A model generated the notes under the pieces. The model did no database searches. It was not told the origin of the DNA and saw only the letters and a list, made by a program, of their open reading frames with translations. Shown piece by piece: positions 1 to 9,275 of a DNA stretch of 64,000 nucleotides (position 1 is the stretch's first letter; each line of letters begins with the position of its first letter). Location: the NCBI GenBank assembly GCA_001770015.1, contig MEQB01000002.1, positions 1 to 64,000 of the forward strand. Direction: 5' to 3'. A program made the translations under genes and the position numbers. Source of the stretch: Bdellovibrionales bacterium RIFOXYC1_FULL_37_79. Its GTDB lineage: Bacteria > Bdellovibrionota > Bacteriovoracia > Bacteriovoracales > Bacteriovoracaceae.

Positions 1-176
1 AGGGAAAAATGCCTTTTACCCCATATCATGGCGGAATTGGAATATTATTAAAATCTTTTTTTCTAAAAAGATTTAGCCTTATAATATTTTTATGGTCACA
101 ATTTTTATATGATGTTGAGGTTTTATTTAATATTTTATTGGATTCTAATCGACTTCATTCCTGGTCGCAATTTATC

Positions 177-1037
177 TTACACCTTACTTTTCTTTTTAGT
201 TTTTGGTTTAAGAGCTTTCTTAGTTGAAGGTGGAAGATAACTTTCACTTGTCACAACTTTTTTTCCTGTCTTCTTTTCAAGTTCAATTTTAGCTCTTTTG
301 GCAATACCGCCACCGATTTTGGAAGCCACTTTGTTTTCTTCCATTCCTACTGCATTGGTTGTTTCTGCAATTTGTCTCGTTGAAAGTTCTGCAAGTGCTG
401 TAAAAATTAGCTCTGCCTCATTCATGTGATCTCTAAGGTTTTGCGTCTTCAGTCCTTTTAATTCTTTATGTTGTTTTATTGAAACATCGGCCCACTCTTC
501 ATGGATAAGATTGGTGAGAATGGCATATTCTTCTTCTTTTTTTATATCGTGATCTTTCCAATAATCAGTGAGCTTGTTTCTGGTCTCTTGTCCCATCATG
601 CGTTGCTGTATCCACTTTTCACTTCGTCCATGCTTTTGCCAAAATTCTCTAGCTCGATCTACTGAACGAGAAGGATCAGCAATATCTTGCATACGTTCAT
701 ATCCAACTTTAGCAAGCCATAATTTGATAGGCTCGGCCTTTGGACTTGGAACGGATTGGATTAAACGCAGGAGAGTTTCGGCATCAGCAACGTCAGTCAG
801 TCTCATTTTTCCATCTTCGGCAGTCATTTTCAACTGGTTACATTTTGTAACCGTTTCACTTCCTTCATTATTTAGGCGGTTCTTTAAAACCTTCCAATAA
901 TTCCTAGCAACTTGATAATCATCTTGTTGAGTCAGCACTTGAATTATATCAATAATTGAAAAATACCATTTTTCGGCTTGTTCATCATAGATTCTACGAA
1001 TTTTATAATTTTCAAAAACGGCCAATGAATTTTGCAT
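177..1037 (-). CDS. Bro-N / DinD-like DNA-damage-associated protein
   Basis: 286 residues. The N-terminal ~110 residues resemble the Bro-N (BRO family) fold: FENYKIRRIYDE and WYFSIIDIIQVLT, then RLTDVADAETLLRLIQSVPS. The C-terminal half (DYWKDHDIKKEEEYAILTNL, LRDHMNEAELIFTALAELST, TTNAVGMEENKVASKIGGG) matches the tail common in DinD-like and phage-antirepressor-like proteins, and it ends in a Lys-rich stretch. Bro-N proteins are DNA-binding and often phage- or plasmid-derived; the role here is unknown. The start ATG is preceded by AAGGAGAG at good spacing. No operon partner is visible, and an IS91-like element lies upstream. It is probably an accessory gene acquired by transfer (inference from family and neighbour). 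Confidence 0.8.
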   Translation of the reverse strand: MQNSLAVFENYKIRRIYDEQAEKWYFSIIDIIQVLTQQDDYQVARNYWKVLKNRLNNEGSETVTKCNQLKMTAEDGKMRLTDVADAETLLRLIQSVPSPKAEPIKLWLAKVGYERMQDIADPSRSVDRAREFWQKHGRSEKWIQQRMMGQETRNKLTDYWKDHDIKKEEEYAILTNLIHEEWADVSIKQHKELKGLKTQNLRDHMNEAELIFTALAELSTRQIAETTNAVGMEENKVASKIGGGIAKRAKIELEKKTGKKVVTSESYLPPSTKKALKPKTKKKSKV

Positions 1038-1594
1038 AATTCTCTCCTTAATATAAGATTTAACTATTATTTCACAAAATAGACAACTTGACTTGCATCT
1101 CGGTTAGGAGAAAACGAGATATTTCATTTTTGATAAATCAACAAAAGGAAAAAAGGAATGCGGTTTTATTTCTTTCAAACGTTTTTAGCATGGGGATTAT
1201 GCAAGGAGATTTTTTCTGATTTTGTCTTTTCAATTAATTGAATGCCTCCCTTCAGAGTGTTCCCGCTTATAACATCGCATTGGAAATTTCGTAATTAATT
1301 GTGTATAGTGTTCATTTAATGACTGACCAAGATGCATTGCTTTAATTTTTGAATCTATCAATTATTATAATTTTCCGATTTTTCCCTGAAGGTCAGGCCG
1401 TTAAATGAATTGACATTGGACTAAAAACGGTTGAAACCACCAAAGGCTATGGGGATTCATTTTTAAGCAGATATTTTGATGGAAGATAAATTTTGCTAGT
1501 AAATAAAACGTTGTCCAGCACAGACTTAACCAATATCGAATCATTTTTCATTTTCCCTTTTATCTTTTCTTCTTTTTTTCACTAAATTGTGAAT
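1038..1594. other. Intergenic region, no gene seen
   Basis: About 560 AT-rich bases between the Bro-N gene and the end of the IS91-like element. Only very short frames occur, for example a 27-codon one near 1160 behind an AAGGAA stretch, and none resembles a known protein. The first ~60 bases should hold the Bro-N gene's promoter (minus-strand TTGTCT-N17-TTAAAT is a weak candidate). Confidence 0.4.
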
Positions 1595-1630
1595 AAAGGG
1601 CGTACCTATCCATTCAAGGTACAACCCTTT
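1595..1630. repeat. Imperfect stem-loop 3' of the transposase
   Basis: AAAGGG-C-GTACC, an 11-base loop, then GGTAC-AA-CCCTTT. It lies about 30 bases beyond the transposase stop. It could be the oriIS-type terminal structure of the element or a transcription terminator, since T-rich sequence follows on one side. Confidence 0.4.
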
Positions 1631-1660
1631 TTAAAATCAATATATTTTCTGATCATTTTT

Positions 1661-2830
1661 TTAACTTGAGTTAAGCAAACTTTTGATTTCTGCGATTTTA
1701 AAGAATGTCCCTTTTTTACATTTTGGACAAAGGTTCACACAAATCCCAGTGGTCTTCTCAATAATCTCTTGCCAACTTTCTTCCAACTTTTCTTGAATTT
1801 TTTCAATAATTCCTTTGAGTCTTCTGATAATAGCAATTTTTTCTTTCCTGAGACGGTTACCAAGAAGCCCAAAGTGACGAATTCGGACAAACTTTTCAGG
1901 AAGTACATGCAAAAGAAAGCGTCTCATAAACTCTTTTGCATGAAGGGCCATTTCTATTTTCTTGCCGGGATTATTATTATCACGGCATTTGAAAATAACT
2001 TGATCATCTTCAAGTTTCACCAACCGAAAGTTAGAAATTGCAATTCGATGAGTATATCCTCCAAGATAATTAATCACCTGTTGCGGGCCTGCAAATGGTT
2101 TTTTAGAATAAACTATCCAGTCTTTTTCAACACAACTTTCAAGTAGTCCTTTGAAGTTTGCAGGGGATTCGAGATATTCGATATCTCCCATAAAGTTAAG
2201 ATTGTTTTTATAAAAAGATTCTTCTAAAAATCCAAGCATCTTTCCTCTAAAAACTTTTGACAGGATATGTATTGGTAAAAAATAATCATGCTTGCAAGGA
2301 ATCCATTTAGTCTTTTCTTTATTAAGTCCTCCTCCTGGAACAATAAAATGAACATGAGGATGATCCATTAAATTTTGACTCCAGGTATGAAGAACTCCTA
2401 TGAAACCAATTTCTGCTCCTAAGTTTTTTGGATTCTCAGCTACTTCCTTGAGTGTTTGAGAGGCAGCTTTAAAAAGAAGATTATAAGTAATCTTTTTATT
2501 TCTGAGCATCAACTCTCGAAGCTTTGATGGGACTGTAAAGACCACATGGAAATATTCACAGGGAAGTAAATCGTCTTTTCTTTTTTCAATCCACTTCACC
2601 CGTGCTAAAAACTGGCATTTAGGGCAATGACGATTTCTGCATGAATTATAAGCATTTTTCTGATAGTGGCAGCTATCACATTCAAGCTTATGCCCTCCCA
2701 AAACGTCTGTCCTGCAATTTTTAATATCCTGTACGACTTTATGTTGTTCCTTCGGTATAGGCCCGAGTAAATGCCCAAACTTTTTAAAAATATGGGTCAC
2801 TTCTAAAGTTGGCCTATAAAACGTGGTCAT
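1661..2830 (-). CDS. IS91 family transposase
   Basis: 389 residues. The N-terminus carries a zinc-binding transposase domain: [20 protein letters not shown] with CPKCQF (residues ~50-75). The core includes the HUH metal-binding motif [12 protein letters not shown] (~155-166), and later [16 protein letters not shown] and the [13 protein letters not shown] segment typical of the family (PF04986). A final CxxC pair (CPKCKKG) is present, so the protein looks intact. It should nick single-stranded element ends and drive rolling-circle transposition. Its ATG overlaps the in-frame (after frameshift) stop of the upstream recombinase as ATGA, so translation is probably coupled. Confidence 0.93.
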   Translation of the reverse strand: MTTFYRPTLEVTHIFKKFGHLLGPIPKEQHKVVQDIKNCRTDVLGGHKLECDSCHYQKNAYNSCRNRHCPKCQFLARVKWIEKRKDDLLPCEYFHVVFTVPSKLRELMLRNKKITYNLLFKAASQTLKEVAENPKNLGAEIGFIGVLHTWSQNLMDHPHVHFIVPGGGLNKEKTKWIPCKHDYFLPIHILSKVFRGKMLGFLEESFYKNNLNFMGDIEYLESPANFKGLLESCVEKDWIVYSKKPFAGPQQVINYLGGYTHRIAISNFRLVKLEDDQVIFKCRDNNNPGKKIEMALHAKEFMRRFLLHVLPEKFVRIRHFGLLGNRLRKEKIAIIRRLKGIIEKIQEKLEESWQEIIEKTTGICVNLCPKCKKGTFFKIAEIKSLLNSS

Positions 2831-3710
2831 TGGTTTTTCTCAGTGGAAAAAATATTATCCAGTGGACTCAAGACATTTATCTGTTGGATATTGGTAATAT
2901 GAGTGTATCTAACTGTAGTTCTAATATCTGTATGGCCTAAAAGATATTGGATATGTCGGATATTATTTCCCTGTTCGAGAAGATGAATGGCAAAGCTATG
3001 TCTTAAAGAGTGGGGATGGATTTTTTTTTAATACCTGCTGCATTTGCTGCTGTTTTTAAAACATATGCAATTGCGGTATGAGAAAGTTTCTTGCTTAGAT
3101 TGGTTGGATCAAAAGTATTTATTGAAGGAGCAAATAAAAATTTTGATTTATCATCCTCATTGATTTTCCAATATGTTCTAAGTACCGATAACAGATGCGG
3201 AGATAAAAGTGCCTGACGATCTTTTCCCCCCTTACCATTTCGAATATTAATAACCATTCTCTTGCTATCTATATCAGTTGCTTTCAGATTCTGGATTTCA
3301 GAGAGTCTCATTCCAGTTGAATAAAGCGTCATAAATATGGCCTTGAATTTAATATTCGTAAGAACATTGATCATTTTTTTAATTTCATCTTGGGTAAAAA
3401 AAAGAGGAATTTTACTTTCTCTTTTAACTTTTGGAAGCTGTTCGCTAAAATCTTTTCTATTCAGTACAATTTGATAAAAAAACCGAAAACCAGAGTTGTA
3501 ACGGTTTAAAGTATTATTGGATAATTTATCTCCGTTATACTTTCTTTTATTAACAAGAAAAGTTTTGACATCTTCGATATCCAATAGCTCAGGGGATTTG
3601 CAGTGATACTTAATTAAGTGCTTCATTGAGTTTAAATAGCTGTTCTTGGTGTTTTCAGTAAGTCCTCTTAGGTCCATTTCAAAAATCATTTTTGTTAAAT
3701 ACTTATTCAC
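2827..3710 (-). CDS. Tyrosine recombinase of the IS91-like element, -1 frameshifted
   Basis: Starts at GTG 3710 behind AAGGAG. Zero-frame translation gives the SAM-like core-binding domain (to ~residue 95) and the first catalytic part with the active-site Arg in [12 protein letters not shown], then stops at 3003 after 235 residues. Reading -1 at the run of nine A (3021-3029) restores [37 protein letters not shown] and a stop at 2827-2829 that overlaps the transposase start. The restored part holds the R-H..H..Y residues, so the full ~294-residue XerC/D-like enzyme is present across two frames. It is either made by programmed -1 slippage or inactivated by one base loss in a homopolymer; the sequence alone cannot decide. 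Confidence 0.85.
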
Positions 3711-3911
3711 TTTTTTCTCCTTGTGAAAAGTTAGTATGAAACTCGATTTTGAAGGAGAGCTACGCGTAAAAGAAAGAATGAAAAATTACGGAAAATATTT
3801 GCACCTTGACAGGCAGGGACCGTCGAACATTTTCCAAGCCGGAACGGCTTTTAGTCCATTGTCCCTTCTAGAAAACACTTTCACTGGTCGAGTCGAGTGG
3901 TTTCTTTCATG

Positions 3912-3928
3912 TAGGGGAAGCTCCCCTA
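3912..3928. repeat. Short hairpin at the 5' side of the IS91-like element
   Basis: TAGGGGA-agc-TCCCCTA, a perfect 7-bp stem with a 3-base loop, about 200 bases upstream of the recombinase start. It is a plausible ter-end structure of the element or the end signal of the downstream minus-strand gap. No T-run follows on the plus side. Confidence 0.35.
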
Positions 3929-3963
3929 AGTAGACTTAAAATTTTACAATAATTGATGATCCT

Positions 3964-4410
3964 TCATAGACAAATTGAAACATCAATTTTTCTCTCGATT
4001 GTTCCACTTGTGTACGGAAGAATCAAAATATCAATGGTTCCACTTTCTTTAAGACTTAAACTAGCATCAAAAAATAATTTGCCACCATCTTCTAAATTAC
4101 ATTGTGAATACAAGCTAATCCTACCACTTAATCTGTCATAATCATTCTCGTTGGGATTACAATAGCTCACAACGTGACCACCACGATTTAAACCTTCATA
4201 AAATTTTTCGATTTTATCCGTAAATGTTCCATCAGAGTTGGGAATTTTATGTATATAATCAAGATAAGTAACATTGTGATCAAGTTGGATTAATATGTAT
4301 TCGTTGGGCCAACTTGTTGGGTTTGTTGGATCTACAACTTCACATTTCAAAATTTTTGCTGACACATTTATTGCTACAAAAAGGAAAGCAACTATAACAA
4401 GTTTCTTCAT
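3964..4410 (-). CDS. Small secreted protein, unknown function
   Basis: 148 residues from ATG 4410. This start is chosen because GGAG lies seven bases upstream; the longer frame (ATG 4422) would add four residues in front of the signal peptide. Signal peptide MKKLVIVAFLFVAINVSA, then a mature domain of ~128 residues with Cys in LKCEVV, VVSYCN, SQCNLED and the last segment (VSICL), suggesting disulfides and a beta-rich periplasmic or exported protein. No family recognised. Small secreted proteins with a similar Cys pattern recur in this window (16276-16785, 53177-53710), but no clear sequence similarity was seen. Confidence 0.75.
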   Translation of the reverse strand: MKKLVIVAFLFVAINVSAKILKCEVVDPTNPTSWPNEYILIQLDHNVTYLDYIHKIPNSDGTFTDKIEKFYEGLNRGGHVVSYCNPNENDYDRLSGRISLYSQCNLEDGGKLFFDASLSLKESGTIDILILPYTSGTIERKIDVSICL

Positions 4411-4528
4411 AAGAATCTCCATCTTTAGTTAGTAAATTGACTATATAAAACAATCAAATAACTTTGCATATGAAAACTAGCTTTCTCACATAATAAAAAG
4501 ACAATTGATAGGCCTTTGAGTTAATTTT

Positions 4529-4786
4529 TTGAAAGCTTTTATTAGAAATAATACTCAAATTAAAAATCAACTTACGCCTGATGGAAGTTCAAATCGAATT
4601 TACAGGCACTTACGGTCAATTGTTGTCGCTGGTGGTACTATAGTACTTATAAACAGCAGGTACTATGGCCTAAATAAACAGTGGTAAATCAATGTTGAGG
4701 TACCACTGGCTTCTGTAATTGACTCCCAACTCACTGAAATTATAATTGAACCACTAGAAAGTGAAATCGATAATTTTCTCATCTGA
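4529..4786 (+). pseudogene. Possible decayed small gene with one internal stop
   Basis: An 86-codon frame from TTG 4529 to TGA 4784-4786, interrupted by a single TAA at 4685-4687. The two halves (TPDGSSNRIYRHLRSIVVAG... and ...VPLASVIDSQLTEIIIEPLE) read like ordinary protein rather than random AT-rich sequence. No family is recognised and no ribosome-binding site is evident. It occupies most of the 490-base gap before the S41 gene. Low confidence. Confidence 0.25.
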
Positions 4787-4897
4787 TTATTTAATAGAAT
4801 TGAAATAGTTATATGGCGAAATATCCAATTGGTCTTTTATTATCCACTTTGATATTGATATTTTTATAGTTTTGTTTAGACGATTCAAGAGGTGAAC

Positions 4898-6334
4898 ATG
4901 AAAATCTCCACTATCGCATTAGTTCTTTTTACTGCAACTATTTCATCCTTGTCTTTTGCGAACTGTTCATGGAATGAACCTAATGATTTATTAATCAATT
5001 CACTTGATGAAATTAATGGCACCCTTCGTCCTCTATCGTTAGAAGAATTGCAAAGTGATCTTGATTGCCTTAAAAATATTTTTCAAAAGCAATATATTGC
5101 AGAGCATATCTATAATAATGAAAACGTTTTCTTACTAGACCAAGTTAGAAATTTCAGTACCAGTTTGATTTCACCGATCAACCAAGAAAAATTCATGAAC
5201 GGAATCATAGGTATTCATGATAACGCTTATGATGCTCACGTTGGCTATTCATTTACCACGAAAGATCAATCTCAAATAATAAAAAGGTTACCTCATTTCA
5301 AACTCTACAGCACAAAAGGAAAGTTTCAAAAAGTCGGAAATTTTTATGAAGATCTAACAGATGCATCAATTCAAATATCAAGCTGTGACAATTTTTCTCC
5401 ATATCTTGCACTCAAAGAAGATGGCATTACAGAAATTTATTCCTTTATCACTCAAAATAATACAACCAGTCCCGACAAAGCAAAATGCATCACTTCAGAT
5501 AATAAATTTTTGGAATTACCAGTTGAAGAAATACCACTAAATAAACTTGAACAAGAGCACAAACAATTCCACTTTAAAATTATTGAAAACAACATTCTGT
5601 ATGTCAGAATTCCGCAATTTACTCCCGGTATTTCTCCTGATCAAAAGAAATTAGTGGATTATCTCAAAGATGAGAATCATGTGCATCCGATCATATTCGA
5701 TTTAAGACAAAATGGTGGCGGCGATGATACTTTTGCCTATGAACTAAGTAAAACTTTACGATCAAATACTGATCGACTGCCGTCACTGAATTTTTATGAC
5801 AAAGATTCTCTTCATAGTACAGCAAGCTTCGTAAATGCGTTTTTCATACAATGGAAAATACTTGAATCAAACAATAGTCCAAATGCCGATACTTACAAGG
5901 AGTTGTACAATGAGTATCTATCCATTTTTAAAAATCAAGTTAAAGACGGGTGGACTCTGGATTACCTCAATATCAGAAAACAAACGGAGTTTGGACAATC
6001 AGGAACTAGAAGTCAGAAATATCCCCCCAAAATTATTTTATTATACGATAAAATGTGCGCATCTGCTTGCGAATCCATGATGGGAGTATTTTCTGGAATG
6101 GACAATGTTATTAAAATAGGCACTCACAGCGCGGGACTTTTACATTTTGGAAATATGGGCATTAGCGTTTTACCTAATTCAAAGATAGCCGTCATAACCG
6201 GCTGGCGAGCATTTGAATATCCAGAACTTGTTCCTGAAGGCCTTGGATATAAACCAGATTATTACTCGGCCAATAATGATTTATTAAACACTGCAATTAA
6301 TTATCTTAAATTTAATCAAAGAGGTATATTATGA
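4898..6334 (+). CDS. Secreted S41-family (C-terminal-processing-like) peptidase
   Basis: 478 residues from ATG 4898, preferred over GTG 4892 because AAGAGGTG sits just upstream. Signal peptide MKISTIALVLFTATISSLSFA. The S41 core is clear: FDLRQNGGGDDTFAYELS (~266-283), then MCASACESMMGVFSG with the predicted nucleophile Ser389, and the GTHSAGLLHFGNM loop. No PDZ domain is seen before the core. The Lys that serves as general base in Tsp/CtpA is not at its usual place in the GTHSAG region, so the enzyme may use another dyad or be non-peptidolytic. The stop overlaps the start of the next gene as ATGA, so the two are translationally coupled. Confidence 0.85.
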   Translation: MKISTIALVLFTATISSLSFANCSWNEPNDLLINSLDEINGTLRPLSLEELQSDLDCLKNIFQKQYIAEHIYNNENVFLLDQVRNFSTSLISPINQEKFMNGIIGIHDNAYDAHVGYSFTTKDQSQIIKRLPHFKLYSTKGKFQKVGNFYEDLTDASIQISSCDNFSPYLALKEDGITEIYSFITQNNTTSPDKAKCITSDNKFLELPVEEIPLNKLEQEHKQFHFKIIENNILYVRIPQFTPGISPDQKKLVDYLKDENHVHPIIFDLRQNGGGDDTFAYELSKTLRSNTDRLPSLNFYDKDSLHSTASFVNAFFIQWKILESNNSPNADTYKELYNEYLSIFKNQVKDGWTLDYLNIRKQTEFGQSGTRSQKYPPKIILLYDKMCASACESMMGVFSGMDNVIKIGTHSAGLLHFGNMGISVLPNSKIAVITGWRAFEYPELVPEGLGYKPDYYSANNDLLNTAINYLKFNQRGIL

Positions 6335-7167
6335 AGCTCAAGCTTTTATTTTTTGTTAGTACTGTATTATTTTTTGTGAATGGATTTTCCGTTGAAATAA
6401 TATTGAAGGATGGGCAAATCAGTTCTGGTAAGATTTACCTTCCTTGTTCCTTTGATTCTATCGAATATGAGTGTTTCTTTGATTCTGGCGCCGAAAGGTC
6501 TAAAGTTCCACTCGTTGGTTTTGAAGATTTTCAAAAAGTGGGAGAATATGAATCTGGTGGTGCTGCCGGCCTTAGAAAAAAGTATGATGAAGTAATTATA
6601 GGTAATCTAAATGTCGGTGAGTTTAGTCGAGTAGATTTTAAGATAGGAAGATCCCAAGAAATGATTGAAGCATCTCCCACGATTGGAAGTGGTTTCTTTA
6701 GTAATTCGAGTCTTTACTTTGACTTTAAGCATAGAGAGATCAAGCAAAAGCATATACCTCTTGAAAATATTTCATCTTATCCATTAAAAACGCTTGAAGG
6801 GCGACCTCTTATAGACGTTGAGATCAAAGCTTCTAAGTTGAAAGGCATCTGGGATACTGGCGCTGTCCTAACAACAATAGATCAAGATTATATTGATAAA
6901 AATTTAAATTCATTTATTTTTATTCAAGACATAGAAGACGGAGTGGATTCAACCGGAACTCAAGTTTTTCTAAAACTCTATATTTTGAAAGAATTCTACA
7001 TATTGACTTCGAAATTTGAAAATATTTATATTCTTGGAATGGATTTTTCCCCAATGCGAAAACTAGGAGTGCCCACCGATATACAATTTATTATTGGATA
7101 CAATTCTATAATAAAAAGCAATTGGTACTTTGATTATGTAAATCAACTTTGGGCAATTGAAGATTAA
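6331..7167 (+). CDS. Secreted retropepsin/pepsin-like aspartic protease with two D-S/T-G motifs
   Basis: 278 residues with signal peptide MKLKLLFFVSTVLFFVNGFS. Two aspartic-protease motifs are visible: CFFDSGAE with Asp51 and GIWDTGAV with Asp175, each at the start of a similar half (short strand, D[ST]GA, then a G-rich segment such as VGFEDF or an Ile-rich segment). Bacterial retropepsin-like proteins usually carry one motif per chain and act as dimers, so a two-motif chain suggests an internally duplicated, pepsin-like monomer. Coupled by ATGA to the S41 gene and followed 103 bases later by a metalloprotease gene. Substrate unknown; periplasmic or exported action is inferred. Confidence 0.75.
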   Translation: MKLKLLFFVSTVLFFVNGFSVEIILKDGQISSGKIYLPCSFDSIEYECFFDSGAERSKVPLVGFEDFQKVGEYESGGAAGLRKKYDEVIIGNLNVGEFSRVDFKIGRSQEMIEASPTIGSGFFSNSSLYFDFKHREIKQKHIPLENISSYPLKTLEGRPLIDVEIKASKLKGIWDTGAVLTTIDQDYIDKNLNSFIFIQDIEDGVDSTGTQVFLKLYILKEFYILTSKFENIYILGMDFSPMRKLGVPTDIQFIIGYNSIIKSNWYFDYVNQLWAIED

Positions 7168-7270
7168 AAATATTTAACCAAACAAGCGTTTAAAAAATGG
7201 CTTGCTTTCGCCTCAGAGATATTATAAGAAACGAAAACGTTAAGAGATAATTCAGAATAGGGGTTTAAGA

Positions 7271-8623
7271 ATGATAAGATATTGCACACAAAGTTTAATC
7301 ATCTTCCTGATATTTACTTCTTTAGCGAATTCCTCTTCCTTTCAGGCCAAGAAATCTATCTCAAATGATGCAATTTTATTATTAAATATTTTGTCTGATA
7401 ATGAAAACTTTTACTCAAAATATTTAGATGTGAAAAAATATTGGGAAGAAAAATTTTTAACTGATGTCGAAGCTCGTAATGCGCTTAATGAATTAAAAGG
7501 GAATGGGGTTGGCCTATCTTATCTTCTCACATATTTTTTGAGTGATAATTTGGATGATTTGATATCCTCATTGGAAAATTTTGATCAAACAATTTCTATA
7601 ATTAAAAATCAATTTGATGAACAAGTATATTTTTCCACATTACAATTTCTTGAAACACATGGCGAAGAACTAAAAACATATATCAAATTTTTAAGAAAAA
7701 ATAATTTTTCTACCTACATGGATTCTCAATATGGTAAAGCTTTGTCTGAAGCAATAGTTATTGCCAATCAAGCCTTGTCCAAAATTGATTCAAATAAATT
7801 TGATATTGCATTGGGTTTTTTTATTCCTGAAAAGTTTTTTAATAGTCATATACCACGTATTATATATATCCCGGCGCTTGCTGGTTATCTTAATGGTTAT
7901 GAGATGATGGGATTGAATGTGGCACTATCCAAAGATAGCGTTGATGAATTACATATGATTTTGCCTCATGAACTTTGTCATAAATTTGAACCTTTTCAAA
8001 AGAATATTGATTTTTTAAAACAATTGGCAAAAGAGGATGAGTATTACAAAGGCTATTTTAATAGGATTTATAATTTTTATAATGAGGCCTATGAGGAAGA
8101 ATTTGTTTATGCTGCTGGAGCATATGTTGCTGTTTATTCAGGTCTTCAATCGTATAAGTTTGCATTAAGAAATATCAAAGGTGCTTATCCTGAGACCAAC
8201 AATCTTTTTTATTCAGGTGTTCCTATCGCAGGGATAATATTCAATCAATTGCATGCTTTCAACCCAACTTCAGGTTTCAATTATAACGATTATATAAATG
8301 AGCTTTTTGAAACAGGTTTTCTCAGAGCTAATACGATAGAAGTAAAATTTAAGGATTCAATTTCAATAATAGGAGGAATAGCAGGCTTAGGATTTGAGGT
8401 TTTGCCCGCAGGAATAATGATAACTCAACTCTATGAAGGATATCCGGCCTATGAGAGTGGTTTAAAAGTTGGAGATAATATTCTATCAATTAATGATATT
8501 TTTGTTACTAATCTTAATAAAAATGAAATTCTTTCATTGATTATGGGACCAAAAGGTGAAGAAAAGAAATTTGTTATAAAAAGAAATGAAACTGCACTAT
8601 CGTTCTTTTTTCATTTGAAATAA
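7271..8623 (+). CDS. Secreted HExxH metalloprotease-like protein with C-terminal PDZ domain
   Basis: 450 residues. Signal peptide MIRYCTQSLIIFLIFTSLAN. A helical N-terminal half leads to HELCHKFEPF (~residues 233-242), a canonical HExxH zinc site, with a possible third ligand Glu in NEAYEEEFVYAAGAY ~45 residues later. The last ~80 residues form a PDZ domain: IAGLGFEVLPAGIMITQLYE, PAYESGLKVGDNILSIND, GPKGEEKKFVIKR. PDZ domains select C-terminal tails or exposed peptides, so this is probably a processing protease in the periplasm or on the surface. Not matched to a named peptidase family. It is the third protease of a different catalytic class in this cluster. Confidence 0.75.
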   Translation: MIRYCTQSLIIFLIFTSLANSSSFQAKKSISNDAILLLNILSDNENFYSKYLDVKKYWEEKFLTDVEARNALNELKGNGVGLSYLLTYFLSDNLDDLISSLENFDQTISIIKNQFDEQVYFSTLQFLETHGEELKTYIKFLRKNNFSTYMDSQYGKALSEAIVIANQALSKIDSNKFDIALGFFIPEKFFNSHIPRIIYIPALAGYLNGYEMMGLNVALSKDSVDELHMILPHELCHKFEPFQKNIDFLKQLAKEDEYYKGYFNRIYNFYNEAYEEEFVYAAGAYVAVYSGLQSYKFALRNIKGAYPETNNLFYSGVPIAGIIFNQLHAFNPTSGFNYNDYINELFETGFLRANTIEVKFKDSISIIGGIAGLGFEVLPAGIMITQLYEGYPAYESGLKVGDNILSINDIFVTNLNKNEILSLIMGPKGEEKKFVIKRNETALSFFFHLK

Positions 8624-8816
8624 TTCCAAATTACCAAGCAAAACATTCATATGTTCGATTTTTATATAACAAATTTCTGAACGTATTATTGGGCCAGTGG
8701 TTCTGATTCGTATTAGAACGCTTGGATATTCAATAGATTGTGATTGATTTACAATTTTTTTTCTTTGTAGATATACTACCTATATAAGTAAAATAGTTAT
8801 ATAGGTGGATTGAAAT

Positions 8817-9275
8817 ATGGAAATAGATGAAGACAAATTAATTATTATAGACCAAAAGGATACAACCCAGATCTCTTATTCCGCTGATCCAGAAGAATGG
8901 GAAACAGACTACGATTTAATAGATAGTGAAAGTTGGCCTGAACTTTTAAAATATCGTGAACAGGTTGCTAGGCAGAGGCTAAATTGTATTGAAGAGCAAT
9001 TGAATCTGTGTGAAGCATACATCTATAATGGGTTATATGAGAAGGCACTTAATTATCTTTCAATATTATATAAGGAGATCCCTGATCATCCAAGTATTGT
9101 TCATTCAATTGTAGAAGTTTTATTATTACTTGGACATCATGAGCATGATTTTAAATGGAAAACTCCACCTAAAGTTTTCCATTTAGGTAGAGATATACTG
9201 GAGACATGTTATCAATATTTAAAACCAAAGCGTAACCTTATCGTCTCCTTGATTTATACTGTCACTTGTGGATAG
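8817..9275 (+). CDS. TPR-like protein, N-terminal part of a probably broken gene
   Basis: 152 residues, acidic at the start, with helical pairs resembling tetratricopeptide repeats (EEQLNLCEAYIYNGLYEKAL, NYLSILYKEIPDHPSIVHSI). No signal peptide. It ends at TAG 9273-9275, overlapping the next frame by ten bases; the downstream frame starts only with TTG and has no ribosome-binding site. The simplest reading is one ancestral TPR plus zinc-ribbon gene split by a frameshift near 9240-9270. Translational coupling of two real genes is the alternative. Function unknown. Confidence 0.55.
   Translation: MEIDEDKLIIIDQKDTTQISYSADPEEWETDYDLIDSESWPELLKYREQVARQRLNCIEEQLNLCEAYIYNGLYEKALNYLSILYKEIPDHPSIVHSIVEVLLLLGHHEHDFKWKTPPKVFHLGRDILETCYQYLKPKRNLIVSLIYTVTCG

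Larger units (their letters stand above)
1595..3928 (-). mobile_element. IS91-like element (recombinase plus Y2-type transposase)
   Basis: A tyrosine recombinase and an IS91-family transposase lie head to tail on the minus strand, overlapping by ATGA; this is a known layout for one IS91 subgroup. Candidate ends are inferred from stem-loops only: an imperfect hairpin at 1595-1630 (AAAGGG.GTACC paired with GGTAC..CCCTTT), 3' of the transposase, and a 7-bp hairpin at 3912-3928, 5' of the recombinase. IS91 elements move as rolling-circle units, lack terminal inverted repeats and make no target duplication, so boundaries cannot be fixed from this sequence alone. Confidence 0.6.

Noticed and set aside
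9-227. 72-codon plus-strand frame at the window edge
   Set aside because: Very hydrophobic AT-rich translation, no ribosome-binding site, and its 3' end is antisense to the Bro-N gene.
3736-3933. 65-codon plus-strand frame upstream of the recombinase
   Set aside because: Lies in the terminal part of the IS91-like element, no similarity and no good start signal; sequence is better explained as element end.
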